64,000 bases of DNA. Origin: CAWAND01 sp963727915. Lineage in GTDB: Bacteria > Chloroflexota > Anaerolineae > Anaerolineales > E44-bin32. A model generated the notes under the pieces. That model did no database searches. It was not told the origin of the DNA and saw only the letters and a list, made by a program, of their open reading frames with translations. Shown piece after piece: positions 20,545 through 28,184 of this stretch. Positions within the stretch are counted from its first letter, which is position 1. Every line of letters begins with the position of its first letter. The stretch lies in NCBI GenBank assembly GCA_963727915.1, contig CAVSID010000001.1:1178001-1242000 (forward strand). Direction: 5' to 3'. The position numbers were made by a program, and so were the translations under genes.

Positions 20545-21628
20545 TTATATTGCGGACTTTCTTCTATTGTCTTCCTTGCAGAGCATCTGACAGTTTTCGG
20601 CTGCGGTCTTTCCTCCATCACGCCATGGTGTTATGTGATCACCCTCCATTTCGTCAATCTCGAAATGCTCGTTGCAACCCGGGCAAATGCCTTTTTGTCG
20701 TTCGTAGGCCTCCCGCTTCTGGTTTTTGCTGAAAGCCCGGATATTCAGGTATTTTTCCTTACCGTCGAGGACGTAGGAATAGATCCCCTTCTTGTTCGAG
20801 ACATCCTCATCCTCCATCAGCCTTGAAATCTGAGCTTCGAGCTTATTCGGGTCGACCTCCCGATCCTTGTACATGTTGTAGAAAGTTCCCCAGTTGATAC
20901 CTTTCATGTCGTTACGGTATCTCGGGAATGTGCTCTTAATCCAGGCAATTACAGACTGGAAGTACAGCCACAAGTCATTGGCGTTGGGCTTGTCCTGGTG
21001 TTTCGCCATGTAGTCTTCAATGTCATCGTTGCTGATCCACTTGATAGTTGTTTCCAGATAGTCCTGGCGTATAGCCGTACCGCTCAGATAGTCCCCGCCT
21101 AGGCCGTAGGCAGGGCAACCAGTTTTGCTGAAATACCTCTTTGCATCTGTCACCCAAGAGCCCGCGTAAACTGCATTTCTCAACTCTTGGTCGGTCAGTT
21201 TTTCGCCTGCAATGTTGATAATCTTGAACCACTCCAGCTTCTCACTATCCGTGCCGCTGCATAGGTAGATCATCAGTTTGTAGTCTAGAATTCTGTGCTT
21301 GCTCGTCTTTCTGCAAGTTGTGGAAATACCGGCCATTGAAAGCAAAGTCGCCCTCCACAAACTGGCAAAAAGAGATGGTGCGTTGCTGCCCATCGATGAT
21401 CTCGAAATCGCCGTCTTCACGCACGGCCCAGTACATGACGTTTAGGGGAAAATCTTTCGTAATCGTGTCAATGACAGCATCTCGCTGCTTGTCCTTGTAG
21501 ATGAATTCCCTCTGGTAGGGTGGCCGAATATCCAGTTTGCCTCCGTAGCCTACAACGCCTTCTTCATCGTTATCTTCGTAGCCGTGTGTTAGCTCGCGTA
21601 CAGGGATTTCTTTGAGTTGGATTTTCAT
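20545..21628 (-). CDS. DUF262-HNH nuclease (probable restriction enzyme), one frameshift
   Basis: About 360 residues. The N-terminal DUF262 domain (related to ParB/GmrS) shows PPYQREFIYKDKQRDAVID and the NTP-linked EIIDGQQRTISFCQF. After a frame change near 21295 (NLQKDEQ to SKHRILDYKLMIYL) the reading continues to a C-terminal HNH nuclease: CPGCNEHFEIDEMEGDHITPW, GGKTAAENCQMLC, DNRRK. DUF262-HNH proteins are known or predicted DNA-cleaving parts of defence systems. The gene directly follows an EcoRI-type methylase gene on the same strand, so the two likely form a restriction-modification pair. ATG 21628 has AGGAAA upstream. It is AT-rich relative to the host, consistent with transfer. Confidence 0.82.
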
Positions 21629-21651
21629 GCGTGACGTTTCCTGATGACGAT

Positions 21652-22655
21652 TTAGTCATACAGACGGCGGTAGGTACCGTTGCCGTTGTCAAGGTAAAAA
21701 CGTCCCGTTCCCTGTGACGAGTACGTTCCCTTTTCTGCGATTTCCGACATCGGTTTGGCGAGCGTGCCGCTTGAGCCGACAATGTCGAATTGATTTGGGT
21801 TGTGCTTGTTCAGAAAAGTTAGAGGCACGCCCATTTCCCCGTCGTAATCCAGCGGAATATCCTTTGTCCTACCGACTTCGATTGCATGATAGTTGGCATA
21901 GGTTGGATATTCCTCTGGGCGGTAAGTCTTGTAAAGAATTAGATCTTCGTGCCGTTTGGAGATGTCGAGATTGGTGAACCAGCAAGCGTTCCCCATGCTC
22001 CGCCATTTTTGGCCATCGTCGTCCACCCAGTACCGGGTTTTCCTTGGTTCGTAGTAGTCCGGAACTTTGAACGCCATGTCACCACTTTTGTAACCGAGCC
22101 AAATTTCATTCTGTTTGATGAGATTGAAAATTTCTTTGTAGCTGATTGCATTTTGGTTGCCCACAATCACGAACTTCTTTTTGTATTCAACAACTTGAAG
22201 GATATATTCGCGTAACAGTGAAAATGGTGGGTTCGTGACCACTATATCAGCCTGCTTCAGCAATTCTATGCTTTCCTCGCTTCGAAAGTCGCCGTCGCTC
22301 TCGAGGTGCTTGATGCCTATTTCATCGGGATCTGGCACTTTGTTACTGTTCTTGTCGCCTAGGTATTCAAGGTAGATGGCTCGTTCAGACTTATTTTGGC
22401 TGAACATCTCCATTTGTTGGTTCTTGTAGCAGGTGGTAATGAGCTTCTTAAGCCCCAGGATCTCGAAGTTAAATGAGAAGTAGTGGAAAAAGTCACTAAC
22501 CCGGGGATCATCGCAGTTGCAGTAAACGACCTTGCCCTTGAAGTGCTTTCTATAGTGCTTAAGCTCCTTCTCAATGTCTGAGAGCTGGGTGTAGAACTCG
22601 TCTTGCTTCGAGGTTTTTGCTCGTTAAAGTTCGTGTTTTGTACTTTCCTGGTCAT
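21652..22655 (-). CDS. EcoRI-type adenine-specific DNA methyltransferase, one frameshift
   Basis: About 334 residues, close to the length of M.EcoRI-family enzymes, which transfer a methyl group to adenine in DNA. It starts MTRKVQNTNFNEQ at 22655. One A missing from an A run near 22618 hides the rest of the N-terminus, which then reads KTSKQDEFYTQLSDIEKELK and VVYCNCDDPRVSDFF. The catalytic motif is NPPF in DIVVTNPPFSLLREYI. Later segments (KFVIVGNQNAISYKEIF, ACWFTNLDISKR) fit the same family. It lies 23 bases upstream of the DUF262-HNH gene and should protect the host from it. Confidence 0.85.
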
Positions 22656-22880
22656 TCAAGTTCCAACTTTCGTCTATCAAAGATCCAATATTCAGTTACA
22701 CGTGGCCCAATGTGTGATACCGCGAATTGCGTTCCTTCATACCTGACTATAAGGACAAGAAGAGGAATTGACAACTGTACTTCTGACGAGAGCAATTATC
22801 TAAAGATACATCCCTGGATATCAGGGGCGCTACTTTCACCTTGGGCTTAAAAGCACAAGTGTTAGTAGTGAGTAGAGTAG
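22656..22880. other. Gap inside the element, no gene seen
   Basis: About 225 AT-rich bases between the methylase start and the end of the next minus-strand gene. It probably holds the promoter for the methylase and nuclease genes. I see no convincing coding sequence or strong hairpin. Confidence 0.4.
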
Positions 22881-23409
22881 CTACTTGGGAATTCGCAGAC
22901 ACAGGCCCGAGTTCTGCTTCACCAGTCCGCTCTGAAAGCTTCTGTTGATATCGAACAGCTGAGCCTCTACTTGATCGGATGGTATCCGTTGGCCAATAAG
23001 CGCTTGGGATTCGGGCCGTGGTGAGGGCAACTTCCTTGGCCCGATAGACCTCAAGTTCTGGAACATCTTCGGAGATGGCTCTGCGTGCCAACCCTATCAT
23101 GTAGAAACGAGCGAATTGACCCTCAGCTAGTGTCTCAGACGCGTTGTGTGGGACATGCTTGATCGTGTACCCGCCAGAGGGTGTGGCAGAACCCTCGAAC
23201 ATGTCCATCAGGACGCCTGCCTCGATCTGGTATGCAAGCCAATGCTCATTGTGTTGGCTCGCGGCTTCGTGAAGCAGTGGGATCCATTTGTCCGTGCCGT
23301 GTTGGTTGAATTTGGTGCTGAAATAGATCTGGCCAGCAGCTTCTGCGTCTGATATGGCTTGTAGCATGTGTTCTCGAGTTTTCTCATCCAGATCTGGAAA
23401 GTGGAACAT
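22881..23409 (-). CDS. Hypothetical island protein, one frameshift
   Basis: About 176 residues. ATG 23409 is well supported by AAGGAGG seven bases upstream. It starts MFHFPDLDEKTREHMLQAI and has GQFARFYMIGLARRAI and PELEVYRAKEV segments. A frame change near 23010-23030 joins VYRAKEVAL to ESQALIGQRIPSDQVEAQLF and the ending QNSGLCLRIPK. Without the shift the frame runs into unrelated sequence. I do not know the function. There is no membrane segment or recognised catalytic motif. It is the last gene of the XRE-led cassette on the minus strand. Confidence 0.6.
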
Positions 23410-23459
23410 GTCTAGAGCCTCCTTCTGACCATGACCGTGATGTTGTCCGTGGCAAGTCC

Positions 23460-23884
23460 CTACGGGGTTGGGGTTGTGGCGGGCAACGGTGTGGTCGCAG
23501 TTGACGGAATGCCAATGGCGAGAGCGGTTGAGAATGCGAAGAGCGCAAACAGTATGATTCCCACGAGGAAGGTGTATTTGCTTGTGGCAGCGTACTTCTG
23601 GCCGGCCCCCCGGCTCCAGTCGTAGTCGGGATTGAGCCTGCTCTTGACAATGGCGGAGATTGTCTGGAGGCTGGAAAAGAGACTGGCGCCAAGCAGAAGC
23701 CACGCGAGGCGCCAGGAGGGCACAGCTGTAGTCCCGAGAGCTGGGGAAAATCCTTGATGAAAGTGGCGCTGAGGGCCAGTACGCCTGATGACAACGTGAT
23801 TAGTTGCTTGGCGAAATCCAGGGCAATCTTGTGGGCATCGCTTTCGCTCGGGTTTGGTTGCGGCTGGTCCAGATTAGCCTTCAT
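23460..23884 (-). CDS. Small membrane protein of the island, one frameshift
   Basis: About 140 residues with two or three predicted membrane helices: ITLSSGVLALSATFI near the N-terminus, then, after a frame change near 23730, WRLAWLLLGASLFSSL and YTFLVGIILFALFAFSTAL. The start ATG 23884 overlaps the stop of the methyltransferase gene by four bases (ATGA), so the two are translationally coupled; GTG 23890 is an alternative. The gene looks like the small membrane partners found in some defence cassettes, but no family can be named with confidence. Confidence 0.6.
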
Positions 23885-24570
23885 GCCCACGTTGCACTGC
23901 CCTTCCCGTAGAGCAGGAGCTGCTGGCTGCCTCCTTCGCTAAGGTTTCGGAGCTTGCTAAAGCCATGTGCAGTTATCAACTTGTCAGTCTGTTCGGTTGT
24001 GAATTCACGATAGAAGGAATGAGATTTTCTCTTAGGCCAGCGGTAGAAACCGTCGCTGACTTTGTGTTTCTTGTCGGAGCTGGTGATCTGGCCAAATCTT
24101 GATGAGTAGAAGAGGTAAGTGTCCTTGTTGAGCTTCTTGTACAAATGCGAGAGGACGGTCATCCTCTCCTCGGGTACTGGCATGACTTGAAGTACGTAAA
24201 CCAGGAGGGCAGCGTCAAACTTCCTCTTGTCAGCAATGAACTGCTTCGGCCACACGAGCGCTGAGAAGTTGGCGTACTTCTCGGCCTCCTGAAGCTTGCG
24301 GCTGGCAGTCGGGCGCTTGAATGCTTCCTCGAACTCGACTGCGCATACTTCAAAGCCGTTGTCCAAGAGGGCAAGGGTATGGCGAAGAGCGCCCGCGCCG
24401 AAATCCAAGATCCTTTCGGCTTTCCTTGCCTTGAGCAATGGCACCAGCGTGTCAACAATAACAGAGTTTGCTTCAAGACCAGCGGAAGCGGAGGTTGTGA
24501 CATCAATCAAGATATCCTTGCCCGCCGAGTTCTTGAACGGGTAGTAGGGCTTGGTCCAGTACTTAGCCAC
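23881..24570 (-). CDS. Class I SAM-dependent methyltransferase of the island
   Basis: An intact 229-residue Rossmann methyltransferase. Motif I is RILDFGAGALRHTLAL (about 54-69), the acidic residue after beta-2 is in EVCAVEFEEAF, and motif IV-like FDAALLVYVLQVMP follows. It lacks NPPY/DPPY, so it is not a standard DNA adenine methylase. It overlaps the XRE regulator gene by eight bases upstream and the membrane-protein gene by four bases downstream. The tight packing with a regulator suggests a self-contained cassette. The substrate is unknown. Confidence 0.75.
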   Translation of the reverse strand: MAKYWTKPYYPFKNSAGKDILIDVTTSASAGLEANSVIVDTLVPLLKARKAERILDFGAGALRHTLALLDNGFEVCAVEFEEAFKRPTASRKLQEAEKYANFSALVWPKQFIADKRKFDAALLVYVLQVMPVPEERMTVLSHLYKKLNKDTYLFYSSRFGQITSSDKKHKVSDGFYRWPKRKSHSFYREFTTEQTDKLITAHGFSKLRNLSEGGSQQLLLYGKGSATWA

Positions 24571-25102
24571 TGCTAAGAGCCGTTGAGTTGGATGGGCAGG
24601 TGAGCAAGGGGTCCCCCTTATGCGGAACTACTCTTCGTCGGTCCTCAGTTCCCCAATTTCCTTGAGGGTTTTCGTGCTTGTCTTTCCGGTACTGCTTGAC
24701 GCTCGTGTCGGCAATTTGCTTGATCTGTAGGATGGCGAGCTCCTTCAAATCGTCAGACCAGATCTTCTGGAACTGGATAAGGGCTTCATGTTCCAGAGGG
24801 TCAAGCTCCTCGGGGGTCATATTAGCGTACACGAACCAAGGAAGAAAGTAGGTAATTGGTTTGTCGAGGACGGAGGCGATAAGCGCAAGCGTAGCCACAG
24901 TGAGTTCAGATTTCCCGTTCTCAATATCGGAAATTGTGGCTCGTCGCCTGTACACCTGACTGGCAAGCTGGGTCTGGCTTAGGCCGGCTTCTTCTCTGGC
25001 TTGGCGGACGAGCTTGCCCATCCCGATGGTGTACTTATTCGGAACGGGGTCGCCGGGGTCCAGAAATTCGCGAAGACGATCTATTGGAGAAGGCATAGGC
25101 AC
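24563..25102 (-). CDS. XRE-family transcriptional regulator
   Basis: 179 residues. A Cro/C1-type helix-turn-helix spans about residues 28-85 (LVRQAREEAGLSQTQLASQV, ATISDIENGKSELTVATLAL), followed by KPITYFLPW and a helical C-terminus that may dimerise. Start is GTG 25102 or ATG 25096. Immediately upstream are two 18-bp palindromes that overlap a strong divergent promoter, so it very likely represses that promoter and controls itself. Its stop lies inside the methyltransferase start, making it the first gene of the minus-strand cassette. Confidence 0.85.
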   Translation of the reverse strand: MPMPSPIDRLREFLDPGDPVPNKYTIGMGKLVRQAREEAGLSQTQLASQVYRRRATISDIENGKSELTVATLALIASVLDKPITYFLPWFVYANMTPEELDPLEHEALIQFQKIWSDDLKELAILQIKQIADTSVKQYRKDKHENPQGNWGTEDRRRVVPHKGDPLLTCPSNSTALSSG

Positions 25103-25131
25103 TTGACAGGCTGTACGGTCTAGCGTACACT
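25103..25131 (+). promoter_or_regulatory. Promoter for the rightward island genes
   Basis: TTGACA (25103-25108), 17-base spacer, TACACT (25126-25131). It faces the gene at 25219. The left operator lies between the two boxes and covers the first four bases of the -10, so a bound regulator would block polymerase. On the opposite strand TACAAT at 25132-25137 could be the -10 for the regulator gene. Confidence 0.8.
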
Positions 25132-25151
25132 ATTGTACGGTAGCGCGTACA
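25112..25151. promoter_or_regulatory. Tandem operator TGTACG-N6-CGTACA x2
   Basis: Two 18-bp palindromes, 25112-25129 and 25134-25151, with identical arms TGTACG/CGTACA and centres 22 bases (two helical turns) apart. They overlap the rightward promoter and lie 10 bases before the XRE regulator start. This is the layout expected for cooperative binding of the regulator. Confidence 0.85.
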
Positions 25152-25218
25152 GCCTTCTCGTGTTGCGGTTCTGCGGTCATAGTACAGCGAAAGGCTGTTG
25201 GAGGCAAGAGGTAGAGCG

Positions 25219-25798
25219 ATGAATGCCAGAGACATCGTAGGGTCAGTTGTTGAAAGCGGCACTGGGGATTATTCGGTGGCCTTCAAGCTTCTCGGCTTCC
25301 TGGTGTACCTGGCCGAAGCCGGCCCTGAGCCATTCCTCTCGGGGGAAGTGTTGTCCACGCGAACCTACTTTCGGTGGATACGAGGGCCTCCGACGGGCTG
25401 GCCTTGGCGGGCTGGCTTTGGATGCGCGGATGCGCCAGCTTGTGCAGGAGTACATCCGGGGTCGTTTCGATGGTCTGCCCATCAGCGTGGCGAGAGAGAA
25501 GGTCATGGAAGCGGCCGGATCAATGGTCGGGGAGGGGGAGGCGCGGTCGCTGCAGGCGATGAGCCGCCAGATCAGCACCGGTGTCCAGGGCGAGCGAAGC
25601 GAGGCCGAAGGCCGCGAGGCGAAGCCGAGCGCCCTTGACACGGGTGCGACTGGCGGCAGCCTGCGGCAAGCGACGGCGACGAGCCAGGAGGTTGGGACTG
25701 TGAGCTTGGAAGGATTCGATCCGTGGTTGCCGGAGCTCGAAGACTACTTCAACGGGTATGGTGAGCCGGATGAAATTTGGGAGGGTCGTGCGTCTAGG
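25219..25798 (+). CDS. Hypothetical protein under the XRE-controlled promoter, one frameshift
   Basis: Starts MNARDIVGSVVESGTGDYSVAFK behind AGAGG. The reading changes frame near 25370 (SGEVLSTRTYF to GGYEGLRRAGLGGLALDARM) and goes on to REKVMEAAGSMVGEGEA and SLEGFDPWLPELEDYFNGYG. The first part (LLGFLVYLAEAG, a Tyr-Phe step, then YEGLRRAGLGG) looks like a small winged-helix-type protein. The middle is low-complexity with repeated GCGAAG words. It runs directly into the Rep-like gene and could be the N-terminal part of it if the frame break near 25798 is an error. No family recognised. Confidence 0.5.
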
Positions 25799-25799
25799 A

Positions 25800-26290
25800 A
25801 TGTACAGACGGCGCGCTATGTTGGAGTGGCTAATGGGCCTGGCCGATTGGAGGATCTTCGTAACGCTGACATTCAGGAAGGATACGCGAGTTCGATTTTG
25901 CGAAGAAGTGCTTTGATCGGTTGGTGAAGACTTTGAACATTGACTTGTTCGGGAAGCACTATTGGAGAATTGTGGGAGGCTCCTACTTCTCGTACGTATT
26001 GGCGACGGAGTACCAGCTTCGAGAGAGTGATCCACTTCCATTTCCTGGCAGATCGCCCATTGAACTTCCGGCTCCTACATGACTTGTGGAATGAGTGGGC
26101 CGGAATTGCTCAGACGGATGTGATAGGCAATCCAAGGGTCAGCAGTCGCGGTACGTTGTCAAGTACATGGTAAAGGGCGAGGGCGTTGACACGTTCAAGT
26201 CGCGATGGAGGGGGGAGCCGATTCCGCCTCCTGAGTGGTGGAGGCTCCGAGCCAAAGTGAGAAGACGAGGGGGAAGAGGGGAGGGCGCTC
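25800..26290 (+). pseudogene. Rolling-circle (HUH) Rep-like gene, broken over several frames
   Basis: Pieces in successive frames spell a rolling-circle replication initiator. MYRRRAMLEWLMGLADWRIF and FVTLTFRKDTR start at 25800. Next come FAKKCFDRLVKTLNIDLFGKH, the metal-binding HUH motif IHFHFLADRP (two His at 26033-26041), LHDLWNEWAGIAQTDVIGN, and the tyrosine motif RYVVKYMVKGEG (Tyr codon near 26152). At least three frame changes are required (near 25888, 26017 and 26130). Given how frequent indels are here it may be an intact gene in the organism, so pseudogene is provisional. It would support excised, circular replication of the element. The C-terminal end is uncertain. Confidence 0.62.
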
Positions 26291-26333
26291 CTGGGAGGGC
26301 CCCCGGCGTGAGCGGGGGAGACCCAGGAGCGCC
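26284..26333. repeat. Long GC-rich inverted repeat after the Rep-like gene
   Basis: Perfect 12-bp arms GGCGCTCCTGGG (26284-26295) and CCCAGGAGCGCC (26322-26333). The 26-base loop itself contains CCCCC...GGGGG, so a long nested hairpin can form. It could be a terminator or a replication-origin structure. Confidence 0.7.
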
Positions 26334-26392
26334 GACCCTTCCCGAAGTGCCAATGGCCACGGTGAAGGGAACTGAGCGAGTGTGTGAGGTGG

Positions 26393-26433
26393 AGGCCCAC
26401 CTAGGCCTATCACTTGACGGCCGAGGTGGGCCT
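26393..26433. repeat. Second inverted repeat before the excisionase-like gene
   Basis: Perfect 10-bp arms AGGCCCACCT (26393-26402) and AGGTGGGCCT (26424-26433) with a 21-base loop, followed by ATTTG. It lies 26 bases before ATG 26459. Confidence 0.65.
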
Positions 26434-26458
26434 ATTTGTAGGATGAGTTAGAGGAGTT

Positions 26459-26863
26459 ATGAGAACAGAAAATGGGGGGATTGAACTGAAAGGGAGATTA
26501 GATGGAGTGCAGCGAAATCGGCTGAAGAGTCTCCTGAACATGGAGTATTCCCCCAGGGAGTTGGCTGAGGAGGTCGGCTTCCGTGTCTCCCAGGTGTATC
26601 GGGTCTATCTGCCTCTCGGTTGCCCGAATCACCGAGACGAGGTCAGGCGGTACTGGATCAATGGTGCGGCTTTCAGAGCCTGGTATGGCGAGGTCTACAA
26701 GAAGGTCGGGCTTGCTGAGGGTGAGGCGTTCTGCCTGACTTGTAAGAAGGCGGTTCCGCTGGTTGATCCCGAGCGGAAGGTGAAAGGCGGCTTGATATTT
26801 GATGAGTGCGAGTGCTCCGAATGTGGCCGGACCCTGGCAAGAATTGTGGGTCCCTCGAAATGA
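26459..26863 (+). CDS. Excisionase-like protein: helix-turn-helix plus zinc ribbon
   Basis: 134 residues, intact. An HTH of the MerR/excisionase kind lies at about residues 30-65 (YSPRELAEEVGFRVSQVYRVY), and a C-terminal zinc ribbon has CLTC and CSEC knuckles about 30 residues apart. Its TGA overlaps the integrase ATG (ATGA at 26860-26863), a coupling typical of excisionase or directionality-factor genes. GAGGAG stands five bases before the ATG. It probably bends attachment-site DNA and sets the direction of recombination. This is inferred from position and fold, not from a recognised family. Confidence 0.65.
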   Translation: MRTENGGIELKGRLDGVQRNRLKSLLNMEYSPRELAEEVGFRVSQVYRVYLPLGCPNHRDEVRRYWINGAAFRAWYGEVYKKVGLAEGEAFCLTCKKAVPLVDPERKVKGGLIFDECECSECGRTLARIVGPSK

Positions 26864-27939
26864 TCAGCCGGAAGAACTGGAAGCTGACCAGGAAGTATCT
26901 CGAGTATCGGCGCTCGGTTGACCTATTAAGTGAGGGTTCATTGCGTGTGGAGGTGACGTACGTGCGCCATATTCTTGAATGGGCTGGTGATAGTACATTC
27001 AGAGAGGCCAGTTCGATCCGCCCCACGCTTCCCGAATACTTCCTGACTGCAAGGCTGGATGGTCAGGAGGGGCGGCTGTCTGCCACCTACATCCGGAAGG
27101 CCCTATCAACGGCGAGGCGCTTCTTCCTCTGGCTTTCTCAGTCACAGTCGGACTATCGTTCGGTAAGCCCTCTGTGGGTCAAGACTTTGAGGCCGAAGCG
27201 GGTCTCCGATCCTCCGAAGAGCAAAGGGATCGTAACGCATGAGGAGGTTGTAGAAATCGCCGGGGCACCCGCGGGCAGCCTGGTTGAGGAGCGCATTCGA
27301 GCGGCGGCTGTGTTCTGGTATCTGTCGGGGATCCGGATCAGTGCGTTTGTTACCCTGCCGATTGCTGCTGTTGACTTGTCGGCGCGGACGGTCAAACAGT
27401 TTCCGAGCATGGGTGTCAGGACGAAGAATCGGAAGCACGCTTTGACCCACCTTTTGAATCTTCCTGCCCTGCTGCGCGTGGTTACCGAGTGGGATGACTT
27501 GGTAAGGGGGACGCTTCCTGACTCTGGGTTCTGGTTTGCGCCGATATCCCCTAGTTCCGGGGAGATAGACACAGATTGCGTCCAGGTCGGTTTGCATCGT
27601 CAAGATCTTGCCAGAAAGAACCTAAGGACCTGGTTGGATAGGGTAGGGATTCCCTATCATGCTCCGCACAGATTTCGGCACGGTCACATCCACTATGGGA
27701 TCAAGCATGCGGTAGACGTCGCTGATTTCAAGGCGGTGAGCATGAATGTGATGCACTCCAGCATGAAGATCACTGATGAAATCTACAGCCGGTTGTCCGA
27801 TGAAGATATCCGAGCTCGTATTGACAACCTGGGGAGCGAAAGACAGCCTGCGGACCAGCATGACGAGGTCTTTGAGCTCTTCGAGGAATTTCTGTCCTGG
27901 CGTGGCATGCGGGGCAGAAAAAAACCTGCATCACGTTAG
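26860..27939 (+). CDS. Tyrosine recombinase (integrase)
   Basis: 359 residues, intact. The N-terminal SAM-like DNA-binding part (RKYLEYRRSV to RRFFLWLSQS) precedes the catalytic domain with Arg159 (YLSGIRISAF), the H-x-x-R box at 270-273 (APHRFRHGH), His299 (VMHSSMK) and the nucleophile Tyr309 (TDEIYSRL). ATG 26860 overlaps the preceding stop; an upstream in-frame ATG at 26806 lies inside that gene and is rejected. It ends 24 bases from the right attachment repeat and should catalyse insertion into and excision from tRNA-Asn. Confidence 0.92.
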   Translation: MISRKNWKLTRKYLEYRRSVDLLSEGSLRVEVTYVRHILEWAGDSTFREASSIRPTLPEYFLTARLDGQEGRLSATYIRKALSTARRFFLWLSQSQSDYRSVSPLWVKTLRPKRVSDPPKSKGIVTHEEVVEIAGAPAGSLVEERIRAAAVFWYLSGIRISAFVTLPIAAVDLSARTVKQFPSMGVRTKNRKHALTHLLNLPALLRVVTEWDDLVRGTLPDSGFWFAPISPSSGEIDTDCVQVGLHRQDLARKNLRTWLDRVGIPYHAPHRFRHGHIHYGIKHAVDVADFKAVSMNVMHSSMKITDEIYSRLSDEDIRARIDNLGSERQPADQHDEVFELFEEFLSWRGMRGRKKPASR

Positions 27940-27962
27940 ATGCAGGTGCGCAAATCTTCCAA

Positions 27963-28001
27963 AGGCTCCTCGGGCAGGACTTCGAACCTGCAACCCACCG
28001 G
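27963..28001. repeat. attR: 39-bp repeat inside tRNA-Asn
   Basis: Perfect direct copy of 20397-20435. It covers the 3' part of the tRNA gene and three bases beyond it, so the tRNA stays intact at this side. Confidence 0.93.
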
Positions 28002-28039
28002 TTAACAGCCGGTTGCTCTGCCGATTGAGCTACCGAGGA
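27966..28039 (-). tRNA. tRNA-Asn (GTT)
   Basis: 74 bases. Acceptor TCCTCGG/CCGAGGA, discriminator G, D arm with AGCTCAATCGGCAGAGC, anticodon stem ACCGG/CCGGT with loop CTGTTAA (anticodon GTT), and a T arm with GGTTCGAAGTC. CCA is not encoded (CCT follows). It is the integration target of the island. Confidence 0.95.
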
Positions 28040-28049
28040 AAGCGCCCGG

Positions 28050-28078
28050 ATTATAACGGGCGCCTTAGGGAGCGTCAA
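28050..28078 (-). promoter_or_regulatory. Promoter of tRNA-Asn
   Basis: On the minus strand TTGACG (28073-28078), 17-base spacer, TATAAT (28050-28055), ending ten bases before the tRNA 5' end. It is back-to-back with the promoter of the gene at 28185. Confidence 0.88.
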
Positions 28079-28087
28079 GCAAACCGG

Positions 28088-28116
28088 TTGGAAGGCACCC
28101 CCCTGTCGGCTATAAT
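28088..28116 (+). promoter_or_regulatory. Promoter of the DUF4126 gene
   Basis: TTGGAA (28088-28093), 17-base spacer, TATAAT (28111-28116). Transcription would start near 28123, giving a leader of about 60 bases. Confidence 0.82.
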
Positions 28117-28184
28117 GACGCAGCAGGCCAATCCGACGGATCGGCGCCAGAATCGGGCCAAACGGGCCCGCAAGGACTGAATGC

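Larger units (their letters stand above)
20397..28001. mobile_element. Integrative element in tRNA-Asn (about 7.6 kb)
   Basis: Bounded by a perfect 39-bp direct repeat, the right copy being the 3' end of tRNA-Asn. The integrase gene ends within 30 bases of the right repeat, as is usual for tRNA-targeting elements. The interior (especially 20450-25100) is visibly richer in A+T than both flanks. It holds integrase, an excisionase-like gene, a Rep-like gene, a regulator with a tandem operator, two methyltransferase genes, a DUF262-HNH nuclease and two unknown genes. No conjugation (mating-pair) genes are seen, so it is a mobilisable or satellite-type element rather than a full ICE. Confidence 0.9.

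Noticed and set aside
25590..25635. GCGAAG-rich stretch as a short repeat array
   Set aside because: Word spacing is irregular and no unit repeats exactly more than two times. It is low-complexity coding sequence.
26806..26860. Longer integrase reading from an upstream in-frame ATG
   Set aside because: It lies wholly inside the excisionase-like gene. The ATGA overlap at 26860 is the better start.
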